A stretch of 12,297 bases of DNA from DAOTVD01 sp034437075 (GTDB lineage Bacteria > Chloroflexota > Anaerolineae > Aggregatilineales > J027). Where the stretch lies: the NCBI GenBank assembly GCA_034437075.1, contig DAOTVD010000367.1:1-12297 (forward strand), in the 5' to 3' direction. This document shows, piece after piece, positions 1 to 7,165 of this stretch. The notes beneath the pieces are model-generated. The model did no database searches. It worked only from the letters and a program-made list of their open reading frames with translations, and was not told the origin of the DNA. Numbering within the stretch: position 1 is the first letter of the stretch; each line of letters starts with the position of its first letter. The position numbers were made by a program, and so were the translations under genes.

Positions 1-627
1 GAGCAAACTATAGCTGTTCATATCGCGGATTTTGCCCGGTTGTAAAGGTTGCTCGGGGGTGAGCAGTTCATCGCCTGTGGAAAGCACCGCCACACGCGGC
101 GAACGCACCACGCGCACTAGGCCCATCCCAAAACCAGCCAACAAGCCGAGGTCTTGCGGGCGCAAGGTTTGCCCCGCGCGCAGCAGGATATCCCCCTGGG
201 CTACATCCTCGCCCTGACGCCGCACATTGTCGCCTGCCGCCACCACACGCCGAATCGTGACTTTCTGCGGCGCTTGGGCTGTACCGTCATCATCGGTGCC
301 TTCATAGGGCACGACTGCATCCGCGCCGGCTGGCACAGGTGCCCCGGTCATGATGCGCGCAGCCTGGCCTGCTCCGATAGTATAATCCGGCGCATGTCCG
401 GCGACGATCTCGCCCACCACGCGCAAAGTGACAGACTCGCTCGTCAGGTCTGCGGTGCGCACAGCATAGCCATCCATGGCACTGTTATCAAAAAAAGGTA
501 ATTCATTCGTGGCCGCCACATCATCTGCCAGGGTGCGCCCCAGCGCTTGAGACAATGGCACGCTCACAGCCGGTAACCGCTCAAATTCTCGTAGAATTTC
601 CGTTAATGCTTCAGCGACGCTTTTCAT
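1..627 (-). CDS. moeA: Molybdopterin molybdenumtransferase MoeA (N-terminal 209 residues, partial)
   Basis: MoeA inserts molybdate into adenylylated molybdopterin, the last step of molybdenum cofactor synthesis in the cytoplasm. The reading frame starts at an ATG (627-625) and stays open to the left edge, giving 209 codons, about half of the usual ~400-residue protein. Diagnostic segments are visible: FFDNSAMDGYAV near residues 45-56, MTGAPVPAGADAVVPYE near 94-110, LSTGDEL near 180 and GKIRDMNSYSLL at the edge. These match MoeA domains I, II and the start of the MogA-like domain III. The start fits the family N-terminus (MKSVAEAL...), although no strong Shine-Dalgarno sequence precedes it; an upstream ATG at 643 is out of frame. 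It is divergent from the rel gene. The C-terminal domain lies outside the window. The family call is secure. Confidence 0.93.
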   Translation of the reverse strand, partial: MKSVAEALTEILREFERLPAVSVPLSQALGRTLADDVAATNELPFFDNSAMDGYAVRTADLTSESVTLRVVGEIVAGHAPDYTIGAGQAARIMTGAPVPAGADAVVPYEGTDDDGTAQAPQKVTIRRVVAAGDNVRRQGEDVAQGDILLRAGQTLRPQDLGLLAGFGMGLVRVVRSPRVAVLSTGDELLTPEQPLQPGKIRDMNSYSLL

Positions 628-681
628 AGACTTTTGCTTTCATTATGCCTATCCATGTAGACCGTTGCATAGAGTATAACG

Positions 682-711
682 TTGCCATCCTCCCGCCGAA
701 AGGCTTATAAT
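682..711 (+). promoter_or_regulatory. Sigma70-type promoter for the rel gene
   Basis: A TTGCCA -35 box (682-687) and a perfect TATAAT -10 box (706-711) are separated by 18 bases. They lie in the 117-base divergent gap between moeA and rel and point toward rel. Transcription would start near 718. A ribosome binding site AAGGA (730-734) then sits 10 bases before the rel ATG at 745. The moeA promoter must lie in the same gap on the other strand. TATACT (678-673, minus) is a possible -10 box, but I see no good -35 for it. Confidence 0.6.
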
Positions 712-744
712 CCATGGTAACACGAATACAAGGATAGCCCAGCT

Positions 745-2838
745 ATGACGCTCCAACAGCTTCTGACCCGTATGCCTGCCCTCACGGAAGCTGAACAAAA
801 CCGAATCGCCGACGCTTACCATTTTTCTGAGGAGGCCCACCGCCCCCAAAAACGCAAAAGCGGCGAACCCTACTTCATTCATGTGGCCGCTGTAGCCGAC
901 ATTCTGGCAGCGTTAGGGCTGGATACCACCACCATCATCAGCGGCTTATTGCACGATGTCGTCGAAGATACGCGCATCAGCCTAGAGGACATCCAAACGC
1001 GCTATGGTGGCGAAGTCGCGCGCCTGGTGGATGGCGTCACGAAAATGGACAATGGCGCCGGAGAAGCCGCCTTTTTGCAAAAGACCATCACAGCCATGAG
1101 CGACGATGTGCGCGTTATTCTGATTAAGCTGGCCGACCGCTTGCACAATATGCGCACGCTGGCATCCCTGAAGCCGCAGCGCCAGCGCGAAATCGCCCAA
1201 GAAACCATGGAGCTTTTCGCGCCGTTGGCCACCCGTTTGGGCATCTGGGCGTTGAAGTCTGAGCTAGAAGACCTCTGCTTTCAGTACCTAGAACCGCGCG
1301 CTTACGCGACGATACATGCCAAATTGCAAGAACAGCATGCCGAAATCGAAGCCTTTTACGAACATATTCGCGCACAGGTGCTGCCGCATTTGGCCGAAAT
1401 GAATATGCAGGCGGACGTGGTCGGGCGTTCGCATCATCTGATGGGTATCTGGAAAGACATGAAAGCGCGCGGCATTTCTTTTGAGGAGTCCTATCATATT
1501 CGCGGGGCGCGTATTCTGGTCGAAACGCCCATGGATTGCTATCAGGTGCTGGGGGTTATCCACCAAATCTGGAAACCCGTGCCCGGGCAATTCAATGACT
1601 ATATCGCCGCGCCCAAAGATAGCTACTACCAAAGCCTGCACACGACGGTATTCTTTGACACAGGCGGCCCCGCCGAGATTCAAATCCGCACCTATGATAT
1701 GGATTACCGGGCCGATTTCGGCATCGCGGCCTACTGGCGGTATAAAAATGACCCGAACTTTAACGCCCAACTCGAACGCCCCATGGCCCAATTGCGTAGC
1801 CTCATCGAACCCGCCCGCGATGAAGACACGCCGCAGCGCTTTGTGCAGTCGGTCATCGAAAATATCGACACCGACCGCATTTATGTCTTTACCCCGCGCG
1901 GCGATATTCTAGATTTGCCACGCGGCGCCACGCCGCTGGATTTCGCCTATCATATCCATACCGAAGTGGGCCACCGCGCGCGCGCCGCGCGCGTGAATGG
2001 CCGCCTGGTGACGCTCGATTATTGCCTGGAAAAAGGCGACAAGGTCGAAATCTTCACGACCAAACGCGGCGGCCCGCGCCTACAATGGCTAGATGAAAGC
2101 CGAGGATTTGTGCACACCAACCGGGCGCGGAGTGCTCTGCGGGCTTGGTTCAACAAACAAAACAAACGGCGCTTGGTCGAAAATGGACGGGCCGCGCTCG
2201 ATGAAGAATTGACTAGGATGGGGGTGGCCGCCAACGACGCCGCCCGCTTGCTTGGTGTGTCCGATCATGACCGTTTAGAAGATTTACTGCGCGACATCGG
2301 GCGGGGTGACATCGCCCCTGCCGACATTATCAGCGCAGCGCTGAGCCGTCATTCTCCGCCCACTCAGCCCGTGTACCCCGTAGGCGCTGTACCTATTATT
2401 GGCGCGCGGGGCTATACCATCAAACTAGCGCGCTGCTGCAACCCGCAACCGGGCCAAGACATCGTCGGTTACATCACCCAGCAGGGCCATGTGAGCATTC
2501 ACCGCACCGATTGCCGCATCCTGAATACGCAGCCGCATTTGGCCGAACGATTGATCCCTGTGGCCTGGGCGACGCCGCGCACCGAGGGCATATTCGCCGT
2601 GCCTGTCGAGCTAGAAACCATCGACCGGGCCGGTATGATGGGCGAAATTGGGCTGGTCGTCGCCAATGAGAATATTAACCTATCAAAAGTCAGTATTTAT
2701 GCGGATAATGGGTTAGCCACGTTTCACATTACGATGGAAGTAGACAGTTATGCGTCACTCAGCAGGGCTCTTAGCAAATTAGCAGCCTTGGAAGGGGTCC
2801 TGAGCGCACGCCGAAGCGTGGCAGACCCCAACGTATAG
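745..2838 (+). CDS. Rel/SpoT-family (p)ppGpp protein, hydrolase intact, synthetase apparently degenerate
   Basis: This is a long RelA/SpoT homologue of 697 residues with the full domain order. The HD hydrolase (about 20-170) holds RKSGEPY, H46, HDVVEDT (H70, D71, E74, D75) and DRLHNMRTL (D131), so the known Mn-dependent hydrolase residues are present. The synthetase domain (about 225-335) aligns with the family but is altered. The RxK motif is GRSH (K to H230), the Mg-binding Asp of Rel (D264 in Streptococcus Rel) is H251, RFKD is QFND, and ANGYQS is DSYYQS. Glu in EIQIRT (E311) is retained. Then come TGS (about 377-440), a helical region, the zinc/CC domain (ARCCNP, HRTDC, 562-590) and ACT (about 615-690). 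The sequence predicts (p)ppGpp degradation and perhaps ribosome or ligand sensing, with little or no synthesis. A lipoprotein gene follows after 23 bases. I am sure of the family; loss of synthesis is inferred. Confidence 0.94.
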   Translation: MTLQQLLTRMPALTEAEQNRIADAYHFSEEAHRPQKRKSGEPYFIHVAAVADILAALGLDTTTIISGLLHDVVEDTRISLEDIQTRYGGEVARLVDGVTKMDNGAGEAAFLQKTITAMSDDVRVILIKLADRLHNMRTLASLKPQRQREIAQETMELFAPLATRLGIWALKSELEDLCFQYLEPRAYATIHAKLQEQHAEIEAFYEHIRAQVLPHLAEMNMQADVVGRSHHLMGIWKDMKARGISFEESYHIRGARILVETPMDCYQVLGVIHQIWKPVPGQFNDYIAAPKDSYYQSLHTTVFFDTGGPAEIQIRTYDMDYRADFGIAAYWRYKNDPNFNAQLERPMAQLRSLIEPARDEDTPQRFVQSVIENIDTDRIYVFTPRGDILDLPRGATPLDFAYHIHTEVGHRARAARVNGRLVTLDYCLEKGDKVEIFTTKRGGPRLQWLDESRGFVHTNRARSALRAWFNKQNKRRLVENGRAALDEELTRMGVAANDAARLLGVSDHDRLEDLLRDIGRGDIAPADIISAALSRHSPPTQPVYPVGAVPIIGARGYTIKLARCCNPQPGQDIVGYITQQGHVSIHRTDCRILNTQPHLAERLIPVAWATPRTEGIFAVPVELETIDRAGMMGEIGLVVANENINLSKVSIYADNGLATFHITMEVDSYASLSRALSKLAALEGVLSARRSVADPNV

Positions 2839-2861
2839 ACCATGACAGAAAGTCACATCGC

Positions 2862-3149
2862 ATGATGTACCGTCGATCATTGACCCATTGGCCCGTCCTA
2901 TTGGCCTCAGGCATGCTCTTATTGGCTGGCATGGCCTGTGCTTCGGTACGTGAGGTTGGCACGCCTGCACCAACGCCGGTAACCCCTATCCATACACAGT
3001 TACCACCGCCAACCACCACACCTTTTCATAGCCCTACACCAACACAACCACCATCCGCCACACCGCCTTTCACAGCGACCCCTTTACCCGTGGATTTGCC
3101 CCCTGAGCCCGATATCCGGTTCGGCATTCCGCTGCCCGATACCGAATAA
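2862..3149 (+). CDS. Small Pro/Thr-rich lipoprotein of unknown function
   Basis: This 95-residue protein has a basic N-terminus (MMYRRS), a hydrophobic stretch (about 11-24) and a lipobox-like GMAC with Cys at about residue 27, so it is probably exported and lipid-anchored. The -3 Gly is less usual than Leu, so cleavage by signal peptidase II is likely but not certain. The mature part is short and dominated by Pro and Thr in runs such as TPAPTPV and PTPTQPP. This is a disordered linker style common in Anaerolineae surface proteins. It ends in an acidic tail (PLPDTE), with no folded domain after the linker. There is no clear ribosome binding site; the two adjacent ATG codons at 2862 and 2865 are equally possible starts. 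It follows rel by 23 bases without a visible promoter, so co-transcription is likely. The function is unknown. Confidence 0.6.
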   Translation: MMYRRSLTHWPVLLASGMLLLAGMACASVREVGTPAPTPVTPIHTQLPPPTTTPFHSPTPTQPPSATPPFTATPLPVDLPPEPDIRFGIPLPDTE

Positions 3150-3158
3150 TCCGGGGCT

Positions 3159-3188
3159 TACATAAGTATTTTGTTAATTCTTTATGTA
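3159..3188. repeat. AT-rich inverted repeat upstream of the BTAD regulator
   Basis: The 7-base arms TACATAA (3159-3165) and TTATGTA (3182-3188) are perfect inverted copies separated by 16 AT-rich bases. They lie in the 92-base gap between the lipoprotein gene and the regulator gene. This could be an operator for the downstream regulator or a weak hairpin. It has no GC-rich stem or adjoining T-run, so it is not a standard intrinsic terminator. Chance occurrence in AT-rich DNA is possible. Confidence 0.3.
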
Positions 3189-3241
3189 GAGTTTCCGAAA
3201 TACGGTAGGCTAATAGACTGGTATATGACACATGATAAACT

Positions 3242-4486
3242 ATGAATAATTGGAAAAATTTGCGACAGCTTACCTACGACCAATTCGTGAACTTACCGGA
3301 AACCACCAAGCTTGTTCTCTTGCATCCCAATCATTATGGTCAAAATCGGCTGATTTTGGCCTGGGTTCTTGCCGAAACCAAGCATCCATCCGTATATCTG
3401 CATATTGCCGACCCCACCGCATTATGGGCGGAATTATCCTTTGCCATTAGCACCCAATTCGGGCGCGCGACGGCATTGCAGGGTGATTCTACCCAAGACG
3501 CCAAGCGGCTCGCCCCCTGGCCCGGGCTACATATCATCTTAGATGGCTATGACCTGGTAACCGACAACACCACCCATGTGGCGGTCGTCCAGTTAGCACG
3601 GCAGCTTGCCCCCCACCAGCGTATTTTTGTACTCAGTCGTCAATTGCCAATTGGCTTATTGGAACACGGCCAAACTCTGGCTTCCGGGCTGGCGATGTTA
3701 CCCGTTTCAGTACGCCATCTGCTGGTTGATTATTCGAAACCGCCCGCCGAGCATAGCACCTTAGAGGTGCATGCCCTGGGCCCAAGCCAAGCCTTTATCA
3801 ACGGTCGTTTGCTAGAGCATTGGGATGGCATCCTGCCTAAATGCCTTTTCTATTTCATGATCGACCGCGCCATGACCACCCGCGATGAGATTTTCCGAGT
3901 CTTCTGGCCAGACCTTGGTAAGCGCGACGCCACCAACGTCTTCCATGTTACCAAACGCAAAGTGACAGAAATTCTCGGCGAATCGCTCAGTATGTATGGC
4001 GGCGGCTATTACCGCATGTCAGACCGAATCGAACTGCATTATGATGTCATCACTTTTATGGAGACTGTGCAGCAGGCCCTCATCACCCAAGACCATGATA
4101 CCGCACGCGCTTTGTATGAAGAAGCCTTGCAGCTATACCGGGGGCCATTCCTCAGCAGCCTCTCGCAAAACTGGGTGAACCAACGCCGTGGTGAGCTTGA
4201 ATACACCTATGTTGATGCCTTGGTAGGGTTGGGGACATCCTATTTCGAGAATGGGGCCTCTGATCGCGCGTTTTATTTGCTCTGGCGGGCGCATAACTAC
4301 ATGCCCCACCGCGACGACACCACCCATGCTTTGATGCGTTATCATCTGCAACAGGGCCAGTATGATAACGGGCTGGCAGCCTATCGGATGCTCGTTAACA
4401 GCGACCATCCCGACAAAGAATTTGTTAGCATCGCCACACGCAGCCTAGCGGCTGAACTGGAAGTTGCGCGCGATAACCAACACTAA
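3242..4486 (+). CDS. BTAD-domain transcriptional regulator with a degenerate MalT-like ATPase N-terminus
   Basis: This 414-residue protein has three parts. Residues about 20-160 resemble the STAND ATPase of MalT/LuxR-family regulators. VLLHPNHYGQNRLILAW occupies the Walker A position but lacks GKT/S, LHIILDGYDLV (96-106) looks like Walker B, and RIFVLSRQLPIGLLEHGQ (127-144) resembles the sensor strand. Residues about 173-262 match the OmpR/SARP winged helix: LEVHALGP, NGR, FRVFWPDLGKRDATNVFHV, then YYRMSDRIEL. Residues about 263-405 form the helical BTAD domain (LYEEALQLYRGPFLSSL, WVNQRRGELE, DDTTHALMRYHLQQGQYDNGLAAY). It probably binds DNA and controls the downstream glycosyltransferase genes, the next of which starts 6 bases after its stop. 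The broken Walker A suggests no ATP hydrolysis. Target and signal are unknown. There is no Shine-Dalgarno sequence before the ATG. Confidence 0.85.
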   Translation: MNNWKNLRQLTYDQFVNLPETTKLVLLHPNHYGQNRLILAWVLAETKHPSVYLHIADPTALWAELSFAISTQFGRATALQGDSTQDAKRLAPWPGLHIILDGYDLVTDNTTHVAVVQLARQLAPHQRIFVLSRQLPIGLLEHGQTLASGLAMLPVSVRHLLVDYSKPPAEHSTLEVHALGPSQAFINGRLLEHWDGILPKCLFYFMIDRAMTTRDEIFRVFWPDLGKRDATNVFHVTKRKVTEILGESLSMYGGGYYRMSDRIELHYDVITFMETVQQALITQDHDTARALYEEALQLYRGPFLSSLSQNWVNQRRGELEYTYVDALVGLGTSYFENGASDRAFYLLWRAHNYMPHRDDTTHALMRYHLQQGQYDNGLAAYRMLVNSDHPDKEFVSIATRSLAAELEVARDNQH

Positions 4487-4492
4487 ACCAGC

Positions 4493-5143
4493 ATGCAAGT
4501 GCTTGTGCTAGCGGGTTACGACACGGGCTCGCACAAAGCCTGGCGACGTGGCTATGCGACCCATTCTCAGCACGACGTGCAAGCGTTGACCCTGCCAGGC
4601 CAGTTCTGGCAGTGGCGCATGCTGGGTGGCGCGCGCGTTCATGCCGCGCACCATCCGCCCGGCACGCCTGTTCGCCACCGACCTGCTCGATCTGACAACT
4701 TTCCTGGCCCTAACGCGCTCCCGAACCCATGCCATTCCGACCGCGCTTTATTTCCACGAAAATCAATTGACCTACCCGCCCGGCCCGCGTATCCGCCCAA
4801 AAAAAGAATTAGCGTTCATCAACATCACTAGCGCCCTGGCGGCGGATTGAGTACCGCCTATCAAGATTTCTTCGGGATTAGCACGGTCGAGGCCATTTAC
4901 TGTGGCTGCTATCCGCTCTTAGTCAAACGTTTGAATTACCCGGCGCTTATTCCGACCGCCTACCCTGACGCCTGTTTATTCTACGAAGGCCGGGTATATG
5001 ACGCCTTGCGCGGTTACCTGACCCAACGCCCCGCCACGCCGCCCGAACTAGCCGCCCATGTTGCACACTTTGATTGGCGAACGCAAGCCCCCCGTTATGA
5101 CGCCGCCCTAGCGGCTCTCACGCGCACCCCCCATCTGCTATAA
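4493..5143 (+). pseudogene. Broken tRNA-queuosine alpha-mannosyltransferase-like gene (DUF3524/GTDC1 family)
   Basis: Three pieces of one glycosyltransferase lie in two frames. Frame A from the ATG at 4493 gives MQVLVLAGYDTGSHKAW and ALTLPGQFWQWRML, typical of the DUF3524 N-terminus. Near the GC run at 4629-4637 the homology moves to another frame, giving LFATDLLDLTTFLALTR, ALYFHENQLTYP and AFINITSALAAD, which ends at TGA 4848-4850. The C-terminal glycosyltransferase part resumes in frame A at 4847 with STAYQDFFGISTVEAIYCGC, YPLLVKRLNYPALIP and FDW near the end. About 217 codons are present, against roughly 330-400 in the family. The segment between ALAAD and STAYQ (over 100 residues, including the donor-site region) is missing. 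The human relative GTDC1/QTMAN mannosylates queuosine in tRNA-Asp. A real pseudogene is likely; assembly error is the alternative. Confidence 0.8.
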
Positions 5144-5144
5144 T
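5136..5144 (+). promoter_or_regulatory. Extended -10 promoter (TGCTATAAT) predicting a leaderless transcript
   Basis: TGCTATAAT is a perfect extended -10 element. It overlaps the TAA stop of the broken upstream gene and ends six bases before the ATG at 5151. Sigma70-type transcription normally starts about 6-7 bases after the -10 box, so the mRNA would begin at or next to the start codon. No Shine-Dalgarno sequence is present, which agrees with leaderless translation. The -35 position (TCTCAC at 17-base spacing) is not recognisable. The same nine bases occur upstream of the topoisomerase gene in this window. Confidence 0.45.
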
Positions 5145-5150
5145 CCGGCT

Positions 5151-6221
5151 ATGCGCCATAGTTCACTCACGCTCGCGTTTAATGCTATGCCCTGGATGCC
5201 CTATCTGCTGGCGACACTTTACCCCGCGATGGATGAGATCATCATCGTGGAGGGCGCACTAGAGAGCGCGGCCCCCTTCGCGGACTCGAATGGACATTCT
5301 ACGGACGGCACCCTAGCGGCTATCCGCGCTTTCCCAGACCCCCAATGTAAAATTAAACTCGTTCAACAGTCTGGATTCTGGCAGGACAAGAACCACATGG
5401 GCGCAGCAGGCGCGGGCCACGTTACGGGCGATTGGCTATGGCAGTTCGATAGCGATGAATTCATGCACACAGCGGATATTCGGCAAATACAACGTCTGCT
5501 GATGAACCGACCCCATATCGGCGGGTTAACCCTACACCGGCTGGATTTTTTCGACGGCTTCGACGCGATCATACAAGGCGGGCGGTATCACAACCAACGC
5601 TATTGTTTTCCGCGCATCTGGCGCTGGGGGCCGGGTTATCGCTATGTTCATTTGCCGCCTATCGTTTTTACGCGCGAAGGCTGGGATGCGCGCCGCTTAC
5701 CTAGACTTGCTGGCGGATTGTTGGCGCGGCGCTACGGAATCTACTTATATCACTACGGGCATGTCAGCCCAGCCCAAGTAGCGCAAAAGATGGCAATTTA
5801 TGCCCCACTAGCATACGCGCAACGCGACATGGGGCGCAATGAAACCTATATTCGCCGTTGGCAAGCGCGGCATTTTACCCGTTTTACGCCCTGGCGTGTA
5901 GATCGTCACCCGCGCCCGATGTCGTGGCTCGTGCCGTTTCGCGGCACACATCCGCGCTGGATCAACCATCTACAAACCGTTTCGCACCTGGCCCTTGGGC
6001 TAGAAACCCGCCCGGCCATCCGAGCGTATTTGGCGCAACCCTGGCGCTGGCGTACTTGGGCTCTTGTCGGCAGCTTAGACGCCTGGCCATATGCCATCCT
6101 GTACCGTCGGCTACCACACACGCTAAAACGGCTGCTGCGCCCGTTCGTCCGCCTGATTAAGGCGCGATTTTTAGGCTTCGATTACAGCGCCGAGCGCGCC
6201 CAAATTCCGCCCCGCCGATGA
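5151..6221 (+). CDS. Glycosyltransferase, family 2-like (GT-A fold)
   Basis: This protein of 356 residues opens with a family-2-like nucleotide-binding core: LTLAFNAMPWMPYLLATLYP, then DEIIIVEGA (28-36), and HSTDGTL (49-55) at the base-binding position. WQDKNHMGAAGA follows, and then DWLWQFDSDEF (94-104), in which D100-S-D102 is the metal-binding DxD motif. After about residue 180 the sequence is rich in Arg, Trp and Tyr (YGIYLYHYGHVS, RYxxxLPHTLKRLLR-like) and has no clear transmembrane segment. It could attach peripherally to the membrane through its basic C-terminus. The next glycosyltransferase gene overlaps its end by four bases (ATGA), so the two are translationally coupled and probably act on one glycan or glycolipid. 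Donor and acceptor cannot be read from the sequence. The alternative of a non-catalytic paralogue is less likely because the DxD is intact. Confidence 0.85.
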   Translation: MRHSSLTLAFNAMPWMPYLLATLYPAMDEIIIVEGALESAAPFADSNGHSTDGTLAAIRAFPDPQCKIKLVQQSGFWQDKNHMGAAGAGHVTGDWLWQFDSDEFMHTADIRQIQRLLMNRPHIGGLTLHRLDFFDGFDAIIQGGRYHNQRYCFPRIWRWGPGYRYVHLPPIVFTREGWDARRLPRLAGGLLARRYGIYLYHYGHVSPAQVAQKMAIYAPLAYAQRDMGRNETYIRRWQARHFTRFTPWRVDRHPRPMSWLVPFRGTHPRWINHLQTVSHLALGLETRPAIRAYLAQPWRWRTWALVGSLDAWPYAILYRRLPHTLKRLLRPFVRLIKARFLGFDYSAERAQIPPRR

Positions 6222-7165
6222 ATAATCCACTCGTCAGTATCGTCACGCCGACCTATAACCAGGCAGCGTACATCGCCCAAACCCTGGAAAGCGTCCGCAA
6301 CCAGGTCTACCGCCCGATTGAACATATTGTGGTGGATGACAGCAGCACGGACGCCACACCAGACATTCTGGCGCGCTACGCCACCCAGTTGCCCTATCTG
6401 CGGGTCATCCGGGTGCCGCATGGCGGCGAAGCTGCCGCTGTGAACGCTGGATGGGCCATCGCTCAGGGAAAATACTTGGCCTGGCTCAATAGCGATGATG
6501 TGCTGTTGCCTTATGGGCTCGCCGAAAGCGTCGCCTTTCTGGAAGCCCACCCCGAGATTGATCTGGTTTATCGCGATATGCTCATTATGGACGCGGATGG
6601 ACAACTCACGGGGGAGCTTTTTCGCGCAGCGCCTTTTGACCCCGTTTTCACGGTAGTGCTAAACAGACGAATCAGCGTGGGTAGCGTCTTGCTGCGCCAG
6701 GATTTATGGGCCCGGAGCAGCTTTATTCCACCTGTGGCAGATTATAATCCTGATTTCAAGTTATGGTTACAAGCAATGCCCCTGGGCCGCTTCGCCTATT
6801 TGCCAGGAACCGCCTATGCCTGGCGCGACCAGCCCGCATCAAAAAACCGTAACCGTCCGCCCGCCGCGTTCTTCTTGATGGATTATATGCTGCACCATTG
6901 TATTAGCCGACCGACCTTATACCCGAAACTTTACGCACATAAACGGCGCATCATGGCCCATAGCGCTCACAATTGCGCGGTAGCATGCGCTCGGGATCAT
7001 AACCCAGCCGGTGAACAGTTTTTCATCCGCCGGGCGCTCTGGCACGCGCCCTTAGGCCGCCGCAAAGTGTATCTGGCACTCTACGCCCTAGATGCGCATT
7101 TGGGTACACGGCTCGCCCCGCTGACGAGTGCCCTATGGCGCCGCCTACGCCAGGTCTTCGGCTAA
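6218..7165 (+). CDS. Glycosyltransferase family 2
   Basis: This is a classical GT2 enzyme of 315 residues. LVSIVTPTYNQAAYI (5-19) forms the first Rossmann-like strand, HIVVDDSSTDAT (36-47) holds the nucleotide-binding Asp pair, GGEAAAVNAGWAIAQGKYLAWLNSDD (69-94) ends in the metal-binding SDD motif, and DFKLWLQAM (179-187) fits the usual catalytic-base region. PAFFLMDY-like sequence and a basic C-terminus follow, without a membrane segment. The ATG lies inside the stop region of the preceding gene (ATGA, 6218-6221), so translation is probably coupled. Its TAA stop (7163-7165) overlaps the stop of the converging topoisomerase gene. It is expected to transfer a sugar from a nucleotide-sugar to an unknown glycan, lipid or protein. 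Together with its upstream neighbour it forms a two-enzyme glycosylation unit. The family is certain and the substrate unknown. Confidence 0.93.
   Translation: MNNPLVSIVTPTYNQAAYIAQTLESVRNQVYRPIEHIVVDDSSTDATPDILARYATQLPYLRVIRVPHGGEAAAVNAGWAIAQGKYLAWLNSDDVLLPYGLAESVAFLEAHPEIDLVYRDMLIMDADGQLTGELFRAAPFDPVFTVVLNRRISVGSVLLRQDLWARSSFIPPVADYNPDFKLWLQAMPLGRFAYLPGTAYAWRDQPASKNRNRPPAAFFLMDYMLHHCISRPTLYPKLYAHKRRIMAHSAHNCAVACARDHNPAGEQFFIRRALWHAPLGRRKVYLALYALDAHLGTRLAPLTSALWRRLRQVFG

Noticed and set aside
378..391. A TATAATCCGGC stretch resembling the promoter at 5139
   Set aside because: It lies inside moeA on the antisense strand with no gene start after it; it encodes part of the conserved MoeA sequence and is probably coincidental.
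154..501. A 115-codon plus-strand open frame across the moeA region
   Set aside because: It is antisense to a clear MoeA frame, has no family features and its composition is that of a shadow frame.
1975..1994. Alternating CG run within rel, considered as Z-DNA or a repeat
   Set aside because: It encodes an ordinary Arg/Ala stretch of the conserved TGS domain in a GC-rich gene.
4640..4680. Programmed frameshifting to join the two DUF3524 frames
   Set aside because: No slippery heptamer or stem-loop is apparent and the same gene also lacks a large internal segment, so decay or assembly error is simpler.
4626..4850. A separate 74-codon gene starting at 4626
   Set aside because: Its sequence is the middle of the DUF3524 domain, out of frame with the N-terminal part, so it is a pseudogene fragment.
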